Positions 53,301 to 64,000 of a stretch of DNA of 64,000 nucleotides are shown here, piece after piece. Location of the stretch: NCBI GenBank assembly GCA_038380795.1, contig CM076267.1, positions 15,359,501 through 15,423,500 on the forward strand. The letters are read 5' to 3'. The notes beneath the pieces were generated by a model. The model ran no database searches. It worked only from the letters and a program-made list of their open reading frames with translations, and was not told the DNA's origin. This stretch comes from Pyrocephalus nanus (Eukaryota; Chordata; Aves; Passeriformes; Tyrannidae). Position numbers and translations under genes: made by a program. The number at the start of each line of letters is the position of its first letter. Within the stretch, counting starts at the first letter, position 1.

Positions 53301-54134
53301 AGAAAGAGAGAGATGTACATGTGGAAGAAGCACACAGTTAATTCCTGGGCATATTCTTTTCTCAGCAACAAATAAGAAAATGAGACATCAGGAAAAAAAG
53401 AATCTAAAATACTCTCTCAATGTGATTTCCTCTGGCTCTTCAATAAAGAGGAGTGTTGTTTTGCATTCCCCTTTGGTTTTCCATCTATTTTATTTGTGTG
53501 AAATTTGGGACAGAAAAGTAACCCTTCTTTGATACATTCTTCACAGATGCATTAGCAGTCACAGGATCAATGATATTCCTTCTCCATCAAAGAGCTTTTT
53601 TGTCCCCAGGTTTCCAGTTTAAGGAAAATAATTCACAAAAATGAAAACAAAGGGGCAAAAAGTATTACAATATTGCTAATGAAATACTTCTCTTGAGAAA
53701 GCTTAAGAAAAATCCAGCATCTTTAGCATTGGGCTTTAATTTCTCTTTCTAAGAAGGATTGAAAAGCAGATTTTGGATATTCCTTTTGGGCAGAAAGAGA
53801 AATATTTGGAAACTGGGTTGGTCAGTTGCTGATGCCAGTAGGGAGCATTCAGGACAGTGATTATCTGGTCTAGGTACATGTTGGTGTCTTACTTTATGCC
53901 TGTGTACCAACAAGTGAATGATATCACTATAAGAATATAATCTGTATAAAAGATTAATGAATTACATAAAACATTTTGTCCCAAGCAGATTACATGTAAT
54001 TACATAAAGATGTGGAAGTATCTGCACGTAATCTACAGTCCTATGAAAACAATAGGGTGTATAGGAGTAACTAAAATTTCGGAAAAAAAAACAAACAAGG
54101 AAAATATCTCCTAGAACAATTCAAAGTTTACTGA
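44361..54134. other. Unique non-coding DNA
   Basis: No gene, exon or repeat family is recognised in nearly 10 kb. Open frames at 46059-46392, 47287-47655 (122 codons), 48069-48374 and 52594-52974 (minus, 126 codons) have no motif. Their lengths are within the chance range for this amount of AT-rich DNA. A string ATTACATGTAAT at 53989-54000 is a short perfect palindrome. Confidence 0.4.
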
Positions 54135-54176
54135 TGTCCATGTTAAGACATGGACAGGACTAGCATGCTAGTCCTG
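54135..54176. repeat. Overlapping palindromes
   Basis: A 9-bp inverted repeat with a 4-nt loop occupies 54135-54156. It overlaps a perfect 22-bp palindrome with no spacer at 54155-54176, centred on GCATGC. Half of the second motif (AGGACTAGCA) recurs at about 54186-54195. No transposon ends or target duplication were recognised around it. Confidence 0.9.
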
Positions 54177-57100
54177 GACATGCCTAGGACTAGCAAGGTG
54201 AGACTATACATCTGGGATCCTGCAGACAGACCTTTCCTGCTGTTTTAATTCTGGGAATTACTTTATTATCTCCTCGCAAGTGAACTGCTCAAGACTTCTC
54301 CATTGCCTGCTAACAATTGCAGCAGTGCAGTGTTCTATGTGCAGTGGCCACAACTGCCACAACCCCCTTCCAGCAGATGCAACCCCTCACTGTTTTTAAT
54401 AAGTCAGCTGTTTGGTTTAACCCTGTCATCTCCTTCTGCCCTTTCATCTCCTGCAGTTGTAGTGGCCATTCACCCGGCAGCCCTACCCAAGGGCTGGCAG
54501 TTTCCTGCCCACAATAGACAGCAGAGAAATCACCTTCACTATCTTTTTCTTTGCACAGTGGAGTCCCACTTCTGTGTGAGAAGTAAATGAGGGGAGCCTT
54601 CAGGTTAGAAGTTGTTTCTCCTGGAGATGCAAAGTCTCATTTTCTTGTTAAGGCGGGAGGAGTCCTTCTCCACTCTCTGAGAACTTCAGGACACAAGTGG
54701 GTCTGTCTGCAAACTGCACACCCATTTCTGCATTGAACAATAGTGAACCAGTGAATGTGAATACCTTCTCTTGAGCTTAGAGGAAATTTACTTTCTGATT
54801 GTCCTCACAGTTGTATATCTAACATGAATTTTCTGAGGCATCACAGTGTACTAAGGGCACCATGGCATGTAAGATAGCTAAACCCTCCAAGCCTTATTTT
54901 TCATGGTCATGTGGCATCTTTGTAGAAATATTTGGTAATGAGGTTTGAGGCAGTTCCTGTTCCTTTTTATATTGAGTCTGTAACCACAAGATGTCAAATT
55001 CATTATTTTCCTCTGATCTGTCTCTATATCACCTGTAGGAAACAGCTTCCAGCATCCTCATGTGATAGAGAAAAGCAAGGTGTGAGTGGACAGACCACAC
55101 TTTCTTAGGTTTCCTTTGTCTTTCTGGGAAGGAGAAAGCTCCCTGGATTCATGTCTCTGTTTTGATATATTGCCTTTAAGATGATAAGTGGCAAAAGAGG
55201 TATAGCTGAAAATTACTCTAAGGTGAATTGACCGTAGCAGCTTTATTCTCTCGGGTTATCTTGGACTGTGGATAAAGGTTTTTCACACTTACGTTGCATT
55301 TTTTGAGCCAGTTCAGAAGGAATGGAATCCAACCTTGTAGTTGAATATGCCTTTTCCCACCAATGACAGAAGAAGCCATGAGAAGCATAGGCTGGAGGAA
55401 GGAGATGCAGGAAAGTCTGTGTCCAGCAAGAAAAGACAGAGAATTGACAGGTGCCAAGGGAAGAATGGTCTTGGCCACCTGGAAAAGAACCCCAGAAATA
55501 GCCACCCTTGGGGCCATGTCACTGTGATTTCTTTTTGCCTGCATGGTAGCACAAGTTACCTTTGTAGCTTTTTATGGGTGGCAGTGTCCTTTCAATGATG
55601 GTGTACATTGAGGTTGACCACTCTCAAGCTTATTATTACAGATATTATTTCAGATAAATTCTGAAACCCTAGATGTATTTTCAATAAAGAAAAGAATTTT
55701 CACATTCATTAATAAAAAAACCCAAACACTTTAACCATTATAGTCAGGAAGTATGTGATGTTACTCTGTTAGGAAAGAGGTTTCACATGCTGACTTTCTG
55801 AAGACACAAGGGAAAAATGCCAAACTAGAATTCTCAAAAATACTTCTCACTCTGATAAGAGTGAGATGTACGTATATTGAAGGAGAAGTCACTGTTATAA
55901 ACTGTTGTCATTCCTTTATGACTGTTTGCAATATTGAGCCCTTATTAAAACAAAAACAAAAAGTAATTTCCTGGGAACAATCAATCAAAAGAGAAACACA
56001 AGTGGAAAAAAAACCCTATATTTACTTCTCATAGTGACAGAAACTCTTGCAAGTGTGTGGCCTCAGGGAAACTTTAAGATTCAAAAATCAGATGATATAC
56101 TAGAAAAATAATTTTCATTATTACTATCTTTAATATTAAAATAATTATTTTGGAATGATGCTGCATGTTTTTAATGTTTGAGACTGTTAAAGCTCTATTT
56201 CTATGGATTGCACTGTTCTGAGACAGAAGAAAAATTTCTAATTTTAAGTAATCAGAACAATAGCCAGAAAATTATCCTGACTGCAAATCAGGAGTGAAAT
56301 GTACCATGTAAAGTGTTTTAATTTAAACTCCTAGAGCAGGTACGACATAAAAGAGAAAACCCATTCTGTGAAAAGCTAATTCAAACACAATATTTACTTT
56401 AAATTGCTTCCTTTTTTCTTCTAGAGTTGTTCCTGACACAGGAAAGGATTTTTCAGTGAAGTATGTTCATCCTAAGTGTCCTTTTTAATCTCATTCACAA
56501 TACTCATAGCCCTCAGCTCCAACCAAGCTCACCCACATAGTTATTTCAGTGTTAGTGTTCTTCATAGAAATATCTTGTTCTCCCAGCATCACAGCCACCA
56601 ATAACATTAAGAGCAATCCAACCTCATTTTTAGTAAAGGAAAAAATGTAAATCATTTGGGAATAATTTACTTGGTACAAATATCCTCTGGATTCCAGTGC
56701 CAGGTATAAGCTCTAGAACTACTTGTAGAAGACCAAAATGGAAGAAAGAAATTAAAATTCAAGGTCTTTGTTGCAGTTATCTGGTGCCAGTCACCATGTT
56801 CCATATCTGAGTTGCCCATGAGTGCAGCCACCACAAAAAAGAAATTAAAATCACCATGAAGTTGTTAAATCTGCTCAAATGCCTCACTTTCAGTGTTCAG
56901 ATATGATGTTGTCAAAGGTTTAGATACAGACTCATGATTCTGGAAGACCCTGTTGTACTTCTAAATGTTATCTTTAAGAACACAAATGAAGACAAATCTG
57001 CCATTTAGCACAGTGGATCATTTCAGTGCCAACAAAGCAGAAAAGAAGTTTCAGAACAATGGTTTGCAATATCTGCCTTGTCTCTCAGTTCCATACCACT

Positions 57101-57270
57101 CTCACATCAATGCATTTGCTCTTTCCCTGCGGGTGAAGTGATGGGCATTTAGTACTGAGATAACTACGACTTCCTAACCACATACTGCATGAAAGTGAAA
57201 CATTGGGAGCTATTGCCCAGAGGCAGTCAGACCATTTTGACAAGCATAAATTCACAATCTCAGACAGAAA
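54177..57270. other. Unique non-coding DNA
   Basis: No gene is recognised. The frames at 54303-54590, 55218-55544 (minus) and 55341-55598 have no motif. An AT-rich inverted repeat (AAAATAATT / AATTATTTT) lies at about 56104-56155. If the exon pair at 57.3-58.1 kb is real, part of this stretch would be its 3' UTR, but I found no AATAAA close to the stop codon. Confidence 0.4.
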
Positions 57271-57627
57271 CTAAATTGAAGGGAGATATTTGCCAGCTTT
57301 TCCCTCTTCTCCATGCTTTTTGACCAGCTGTGCTATTGATCCAGGCTCCCTGGAGCTGTCCACAGCTGCATTTTCCACATTGCCTTTACCTGATTGATAT
57401 TTATGATATGCCTTGGGACCACTGCTTACCAGAGGGAGTGATTTAGCAGACTGTCTATGGCAGGACTGTAGACCACGACAGGTGCACTCAACACTAGGTG
57501 GCTTTCTTACCAGGACTGATTTACTACTAAGTTCATGACTCTTTAATGAATTCATTTTAAGGTCTTTTTTTTATGTCACTGGACAAGTGCAGCCTTGTGG
57601 ACAGAAAAACTGGTGACTGAAACATTT
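57271..57627 (-). CDS. Possible terminal exon, unrecognised hydrophilic tail
   Basis: A minus-strand frame ends at TAG (57271-57273). It encodes a Ser/Lys-rich hydrophilic segment with a small Cys cluster (VECTCRGLQSC) and a charged end (QLVKKHGEEGKAGKYLPSI). The frame is open from 57555. An acceptor-like CTCCCCTCAG lies just upstream, with the exon starting at 57627. Entered in the phase of the 57893-58078 exon, it reads 18 codons to a run of eight A at 57564-57571. There the two frames are offset by one base, so the product would stop a few codons later unless the run were one A shorter. It could be the cytoplasmic tail of the membrane protein encoded upstream, or unrelated. Confidence 0.3.
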
Positions 57628-57892
57628 CTGAGGGGAGCATTTTTTCTTACATGAGGGGCAAAAGCTGATATCATGGACCTTGACCTGTGCTCTCAGGAGA
57701 ATGGTGGTTTACAAATGTTCAGTAATACCCCTCTGTCTGGGCTGCATTTCTGCTTTCCCAGCACCCTTTCATAAGTCAAAAATCATCTAATTTTCTCTGG
57801 ACACTTCCCAGACACCAAGTCCACCTTGAAAACGGCAATCTACAAATAAACTTATAAATAGAAAAACAAAAAAAAACCAAGGGCCAGCACAC

Positions 57893-58078
57893 CTGCCTTC
57901 AGAAATATAGCAGCCATCCAAAACACTCCTTGAAATGTGTAATATTCAGCCAAACCTCCAGACACTATCAGATTGGCAGTGAAGAGAATATTCTTGATAA
58001 CCCCAGTACCAGCCCCTAAACAATCAGCAAACAAAGCTACTCCTCCACAGACAGAGATCACAAATATAAATGAGTCTC
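57893..58078 (-). CDS. Candidate exon of a multi-pass membrane protein
   Basis: This 186-nt open segment on the minus strand is bounded by a pyrimidine-rich acceptor (TATGTTCTTCAG, with TTTTTCTTTTATTG further upstream) and a donor GGCAG|GTGTGC. Both sites fall after the first base of a codon, so the exon is symmetric phase 1-1 and exactly 62 codons. The product is strongly hydrophobic. A first membrane segment (SFIFVISVCGGVALF) is followed by a short loop (ADCLGAGTGVIKN). A second (ILFTANLIVSGGLA) leads through EYYTFQG into a third hydrophobic stretch (VFWMAAIFLKA). I compared it from memory with several small membrane families and could not place it. Neighbouring exons upstream were not found. 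Confidence 0.45.
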
Positions 58079-58359
58079 CTGAAGAACATATGCAAAATGC
58101 ACTACAATAAAAGAAAAACTCTATTAACAGCATGCTTAGTTATCACATTTCAAGTTAGATATGAGTCTGTCCAGAATATCCTGAAACTACACCCTCTGCT
58201 AGCTTATGGTCATTTGAGAGAAATTGTCCTCAAAGTTTCCCTTTGAACTTTCCAAATTGCCTTTGCCTCACCAAATAGTTTATTAGAAGCAAAATTTCTC
58301 ATGGCAAACATATCCCAAGCAGAGCTAGACATGCCAAAGCAATAGATTTAAAACTTGCT
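58079..58359. other. Putative intron and unrecognised DNA
   Basis: This segment contains the polypyrimidine tract of the candidate exon and otherwise nothing recognised. It may hold the unrecognisable upstream part of the Penelope-like element that follows. Confidence 0.35.
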
Positions 58360-58680
58360 GACACATGTACATACCCTATAGAACAAGAGCCCCATTCTTA
58401 TCCAAAAGAAACCATCAAAGCTTTGCATCCTACATGTACTCATTCCTGAACGTGATCTATTCTATCCAAAGCACCAAATGCCCTTGTGGAAAGTATGTGG
58501 GGGAAACCCACCAACCACTGTGCACCACAACATCTTCACGCAGACACACTGTGAAAGACAGAAACAGCCAGTGGTAGAACATTTCTCACAATACAAGTAC
58601 TTTCTGTTTAACTTCTTAGTCTTGATCTTCAAAGGCATTCCACAAAATACCTTCAAAAGATGAGCTTTGGGTGTCAAATT
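58360..58680 (+). pseudogene. Penelope-like element, GIY-YIG endonuclease fossil
   Basis: This plus-strand remnant matches the C-terminal GIY-YIG endonuclease domain of Penelope-like retroelements. The frame at 58365-58577 reads SFLNVIYSIQSTKCPCG then KYVGETHQPL, the family's 'NVIY.I.C.KC...YVGET.Q.L' signature. The GIY equivalent is VIY and the YIG equivalent is YVG. The arginine normally following (LR.R) is lost, although RRH is still visible. Around 58565-58575 the reading frame shifts and the domain continues as QPVVEHFSQ and LVLIFKGIPQNTFKR, matching the downstream 'PV.EHF' and 'L..LKG.F' segments. The reverse transcriptase is not recognisable upstream. It is dead and 5'-truncated. Confidence 0.75.
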
Positions 58681-58975
58681 CCTACTCCTACTTCATTCTT
58701 GAAATCACAGCACAATGATTTTATGTCACAATTTTTTTCTCTACGCTACAGCCAAAGCACCTCCCATCTCTCTCTGTGATAAAGAAAATATTAACTTACC
58801 ACTTGTGTTAACATATCTTTCATTTGCATAGGTACCAAATACATTTGAATCACCAAATATCAAGCTGGCTGTCACAATTCAGTCCAAGCTGCAAAACAAG
58901 TTTCACCCATTTTTATTAGCTGGAATGTTGCTTCTTCAGTTTCAGGCCCAAGAAATGCCTGGTCTTTGTTTCTTA
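58681..58975 (+). mobile_element. Possible 3' tail of the Penelope-like element
   Basis: This sequence directly follows the endonuclease fossil. It contains strings such as TAACATATCTTTCATTTGCA and CAGTTTCAGGCCCAAGAAATG that would fit an old 3' untranslated tail. The assignment rests on position and vague resemblance only, and the 3' boundary is unknown. Confidence 0.25.
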
Positions 58976-61518
58976 TCAGTTGCTCTAACCAGGGATGTCA
59001 TCTCTCCCTGCAAATCTCTGCTTGCTTATTTCATTAACGATGGTGTTATTATAGCTGTGGGACTAGTCCCTCTATCTACACAAACAAAAAGCAGACATGT
59101 AATAGGCTCAAGTCAATCTGTTTCTCCGCAAAATCCATTTATCACAGACAGCTCATATTTTTTTCAGAGGCTAGTTCAGTCCTCTGTATCCTTCATAGGT
59201 TTGTGAGCAAGAATGCCACTTTACCCAGAAATCTTCATCTCTGGTGGATTAACATGCCCCTCTAGAATGGTAAAGAAGGTATCCTTGCTGCTGGGCACCA
59301 AAGGCCAGATTTGAATGAGGGAAGAAGCGAGAACAAGTGCAGTGTCAATCCTAACCTTCAATGATGCTGCACCACAAAGTAACACCTCTTGCTTAACACA
59401 TGTTGGTCAGTGACAACATAAACAGCAACATTTTGTTGCTGTTTCCATTCCCTGTCAACATCACCTCAAACTTACTGCAGTTTTAATAGGACAAAAGAGG
59501 GGAACATAACTAACTAGAGTGACATTGATCCATTTATCAACACACAGAAAGAAAAAAGAAGGCTGAGAGCAATTCTTGTGAGCTGCAGTTTGGCTGGAAT
59601 AATGGGTGATTACCCTCTACATATTGAAAGAACGAACATGACTAGGCTTCGTGGAAAAAGATGGTTTTAATTTATGCTATTTTGTCATGTAATCAGAGAC
59701 CAGTCTGCATGTGTGGGGGAATTATTATGAGATAATTCTTGGAAGCTTGCTAATCATGTCATTGCTTTTCAGAATTCAGCTTATGCTCTAAACCCTCATG
59801 GAATTTATTAAGATGCACCACTTTGATGCTTCAGGTTCCCCCACTCCAAGGCAGACATGGAAATTGCTACACCAGGGAATTCTGACAACCTCTCTCTTTT
59901 GATATCTTTGTTATCAAAAAGCAAAGAGTGGCTGGATGATTCAAGGGAAAGCATAAGCCTCCCAGTACAACACTAACTATAGAAAAGAAATTTTTTGCCA
60001 GACTGTCATACATGCTATGTATGCTGCGGCATGAGGCTGTGACTCACTTATAATTTTTCTAAAGCATACAAAATGTAAAGCCTAGAGTTTTAGACTGTAA
60101 AGGATGTCTGCTTTTCTTCTGTGTAGGCCAGACAGGACCCTTCTCACTGCTAGAAACTGGGCAGCTTCAACTCATGAATGTCAGTGTCTTCACTAGGACA
60201 CCTGAATCACTGGCTATTTCAGATACTTCATAAGCCTACAGCAAGGGTGGCTGCATAAGAGGGTGCCCCTTTCCAAAAACTGAATCTTGACGAGTTTGAC
60301 CAGTCCATTATCTGTCATAAATTCTCGAAAAGGGTCCTTGGAGCATGCTGAAATAATTCTGAATCTGCATACTTGTACAGTTGGCAGGCACAAACCTCTC
60401 CTCTTTCCTGTGGAATCATACATCTCCATTCTGCATGGATAAGGTGTGTTATTCCCATTTAAGAGCTGGGTGAAATGAGAAAGAAATCATTTGCCCCAGG
60501 GAACTCAAAATTTCCAGCTAAATATAATTTGTCCCCTTGAGTTGCAGAACTTTGTGGGTTTGTTTTTTTTCCCCTCCAGGCTTGGCAATATGACAGAAAG
60601 ACTCCTATATAGTGCAGAGCAGAGAGAACAACACTTTATTCTTCGTCCATTGCCTGCAATAAAGATAACCATTCAAGCAGAGCTGTCTGCACATAGAGAG
60701 GGATTTTATGGACTCAAGGTCTCTGCTTCTAGCAGGTGCAGCCCAGGCTACTAGGAAGGGTTGGAAGGGTTAAAACAGCACTTGGTTCTGGAAGATGTAC
60801 AGGAATTGGAGAAGACAGAGGAATTTGCTGGATCCCGGAGTGCATGAATTTAATAACTTAAATTATCCCATTCTACTTAGAGAGGACAGGGCTTGAACTA
60901 TTCACATGATAGGAGGGGGAAGAGATGAGTTACCCCAGGCTCAAGTGGACAAAAGTGCACTGGAGAATTGCAGCTGATCTGAGGAAGTGTGCTAAGCTTT
61001 TCCTAAGCCCCAGTTCACCCTTGACAAAGGAAATCTGAAAAATCTTCTGCATGGAAACAAAACTTTTTCTTCCCTTGCCACAAGGGGAAAATGAAGAGAG
61101 CAGGAGGACGTTTTCCACTCTGTCCCTTTCTTTTGCTCTGTAGGTTTGTGTGACTTCAATTTCACCCAGCTCAGAGGCAGAGATTATACAGAAATAAAGG
61201 TAACTTTTTCTGTTTCCTGCACACTGCAATGAGTAACACAAGGTTGTAGAGAGAACCCCCATGAGGCTATTACAAAAGCCCATAAGGCAATAAGATTTTC
61301 GGTGTTATTAGTTACTGTTTAGTAATTTTCTCCTGGGAACAGAAGAAAAAAAAGCAACAGCAACAGGTCCTCACTTGTGAGTCTAGAAAACACAAAGGAA
61401 TAGATCAACTGAATTAGGTTTGGGGGATTTTTAATTATCTCCAAAGCTTTGGGGGTTAAAAGAAGTCTAAAGACCTGTGCATCCAGCCTCTCTCTAAACT
61501 CATGCTCAGCTAATCTGT
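58976..61518. other. Unique non-coding DNA
   Basis: No gene is recognised. A minus-strand frame at 60214-60429 looks mildly protein-like (FREFMTDNGLVKLVK), but any join to the 57.9-58.1 kb exon through its apparent donor would create a stop. The minus-strand frame at 60930-61283 (117 codons) shows no motif. Confidence 0.4.
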
Positions 61519-61556
61519 GTCAGCTGCATCTTCCCTTGTCAGCTGCATCTTCCCTT
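61519..61556. repeat. Perfect 19-bp tandem duplication
   Basis: GTCAGCTGCATCTTCCCTT occurs twice back to back with no mismatch (61519-61537 and 61538-61556), so the duplication is probably recent. Confidence 0.95.
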
Positions 61557-64000
61557 GCCAATACAGAGGTGAGTGCGAGGAATTTCTGCATGTTACTTAT
61601 TTAACTATTACCTTTTATGGGTCTCTCTGTCTCCCACTGACTTTCTGGCAGCAGATGGGTTGGCAAGAGGAAAACCTCAAACAATACTATTCTGAAAGCT
61701 TTAAAACTTAGGCAGAGGGAAAGAACAGAGTCTGACAGAAGAAGCAGACACCTGTGAATTCTGTGATTGGACCTGGGCTGCTGCTTTCAGGGCTGCAACT
61801 AACACAGGTTACTGTCTCTGTTTAAAGCAGTGTCTGCTTATCTCACTGGAATTTTGGAATCCACTGATCTCTTTTTCTAAATTGTGATTTTTTTTCAGTG
61901 TTTTTCAGTCCTCACTTTTATGTTTATGATAAGGTTTGTCTGAAAACAATAAAATTTTTTTTTTCCATGTAGTGGTCAAAACCAAAGATGGAAGTAGGCC
62001 CTGTTCCTATGGAGACTGTCTAAGCAGATGAAGAATAGCCATGAGTGGGGTACAACAAGATTCCCACTGCACAGTAAACAGTGATTGTGCAGAGAGAGGC
62101 AGAGAGTGAGTTGGTCAGTGATTAACTAAAAGACAAGAGAAGGATCACAGCATTAAGATAGGATCTGGGAGGGTGGATCTGAAGTGGACATACTATGAGG
62201 GAACTGACTGGCATAGAAGATTCAGTTACTCAGCACAGGACAGGGAGAATACAAAATCAAATTCTCCTTGTGCCTGAAGCACCTAGCTATGGCTAGAGCA
62301 TGTGTTGGCTCATTGTACAGCCTTCTGCCCATGCACATGAGACAGTTCTTATGCCGGGCTATGCTGCTCCAGGAAACCAATTCATGCTCATGGATTCCAG
62401 TTGTTCTTGTGAAGTTGCTATCAAAGTATTACTGCTGTGCTGTGAATGCTTATTTGTTGGTGTTTATTAACCTTGGCCAAGAAGCATCCTTCAGTCTGGG
62501 AACAACGAGAAGCATTTAAATTTAATGATGGTGATGAACAAGCTAAGGAGGTGATTACAACCACAAGAGCTGATTTTTGCTTACTCAAAGAAGAAGGGTT
62601 TGGAGCAATGGAAAGAATGAAAAAAGTTTCAGGTTATAGGAAATGTGCATATGGCGAGGAGGGAAGAAGGAACTTTGCAGAGAGCCAAGTCAGAAGGAAG
62701 AAGTGGTAGACAGCATTATTTTGCCATGGAGAACCTGGATTAGCTGTGAGACAAGCCAAGTCCGGAAGAGAAACCATAGGAGACTAACAACAGATGAAAG
62801 CACAGAGGAAAACCTTGAGTAGGGTCAGGAACTGCCAGGAAAGACACTGGTCAGGAAGTTCATTCTGATAGAAATGTTAAACATTTGATGGTCCTTGGAA
62901 GTAAAGAGCAATGCTCAATCTGAAACTGTGTTCAACAGATTTCCATGATCCAATGGAAAGGCAAAACACAAACTTAGAATTTCAGTAGTAAGGTGGGATT
63001 CTGCAAAAATGCCCATTTCAAAAACAGAGGAAAACCAAAGCTTCTAATGGGACAAAGGAACCTGACAAATGATCCTCAAGATGAAAAATAGAGACTGCTC
63101 AGACTCTAAAGTCATAAAGAGACTTCTGGGCCCCACCAGCAGGACAGCAAGGACACTGAAGGAAGCTCCTGCAAAACACCTTGATTCTTCCACTCTCCCC
63201 TCCCTGGTTGCAGTGAAGACCTCTGAAAAGTCCTCTCACAGCACTCCTTGGCAAAGTTGACTCCAAGAGAAACATCCACTTACCAGATCTGGGACTTTTC
63301 AGAGCCATTTTAACAATTCAAGGTATTTCAGTGTTTTAGGATGAGTTGTCTGAGGTGTGAGATTGTATCCAGCACAATGACTCACGTGGGTTACAACCAA
63401 CACATCCTCCATGTAGGCCAGAAAAAGCCATGCATTTTCTTCATTGACAGCAGCTTGTCAGCACAACTGACACCTTGGTTACCAATCCCAGCACTGAGGT
63501 AGAAAGTTAACAGGCCAGTGACTGAAGCTGCAGATGCCTGTCTGCATAGGTCTGGGATCTGATGTGCGCCCTTGGTGAAAAGGTCCAGACCATTCTTCTC
63601 CTAGGAGGACAAAACACAGTTGTTGTTTTCCCTATGAGCACCATCCTGCCCAACACTTACACACCTCTCAAAAGGCAAAAGTGTCTTAGAATGTCAAGGA
63701 TGGAGTATGGTGAAAAAATAAAGATGGCTTTCACTGGCGTTTCTGTGCCAAGAAGTAAAAGCAAGTGTTTTGTTTAGTATAGAATTCATTGATCTGATGC
63801 CATGGTTGGACACATCTAGAAAAGACTGCACCACTCTTGACATTTTATTTTAATTCAGTGTGCTTACAAAAGGAACTTCTGGCTATTTCTGTTTTTCCTG
63901 GAGTATCCAAGCAGTGAGGAAATTCAAATGTGTGGAAGCACACCCAAGAACTGACGATCTCTTGAAGCAGAGATTGGCTAGAAAACTGGAGGCTCAGTTT
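61557..64000. other. Unique non-coding DNA
   Basis: No gene, repeat family or structured RNA is recognised to the end of the window. The frames at 62268-62519, 62446-62709 and 63069-63308 (both strands) have no motif. Confidence 0.4.

Noticed and set aside
60214..60429. Minus-strand frame considered as an upstream exon of the membrane-protein candidate
   Set aside because: Joining through its apparent phase-1 donor creates a stop codon at the junction, and the acceptor is weak.

Overview
This window is vertebrate nuclear DNA and almost certainly avian. The case rests on CR1 LINEs of the bird type. One near-modern copy at 33.1-34.1 kb ends in the ATTCTATG-type 3' repeats and keeps a long open ORF2 C-terminus. 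Older CR1/L3-like fossils lie in both orientations, and a (TAGAA)n array sits on a CR1 tail. The rest is AT-rich DNA dense in stop codons on both strands. There are no operons, ribosome-binding sites, CRISPR arrays or recognisable tRNA/rRNA genes. It reads as an intergenic or intronic stretch. The CR1 evidence does not narrow the species beyond Aves.

Layout. 0-9 kb: mostly unique sequence, with the (TAGAA)21 array and CR1 tail at 1.15-1.33 kb and a possible minus-strand exon at 5.0 kb. 9.06-11.2 kb: a long, very old CR1/L3 copy on the minus strand. 12.55 kb: an imperfect 62-nt hairpin. 18.77-19.56 kb: a minus-strand frame of about 265 codons with only two internal stops, both TGA, possibly a decayed or intron-containing gene. 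20-33 kb: mostly unique, with a three-unit minisatellite at 23.1 kb and an A/C-only tract at 29.7 kb. 33.1-34.1 kb: the youngest CR1, with an internal segment replaced by telomeric TTAGGG repeats. 36.0-39.4 kb: a cluster of four CR1 fragments in mixed orientation, ending at a 186-nt pure-pyrimidine TTTC array. 39.7-54 kb: mostly unique, with one faint CR1 trace and an AT-rich block near 43.3 kb. 54.1 kb: two overlapping palindromes. 57.3-58.1 kb: the best host-gene candidate, a minus-strand pair of exons coding a two-segment membrane stretch and a hydrophilic tail. 58.36-58.7 kb: a broken Penelope-like element GIY-YIG domain. 59-64 kb: nothing recognised.

No complete host protein-coding gene can be called. 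Candidate exons are proposed from splice signals and frame only, and no protein family was recognised for them. The recognised proteins all belong to retroelements and are 5'-truncated or broken. The most notable items are the telomeric insert inside CR1, the Penelope-like fossil and the unidentified membrane-protein exon.
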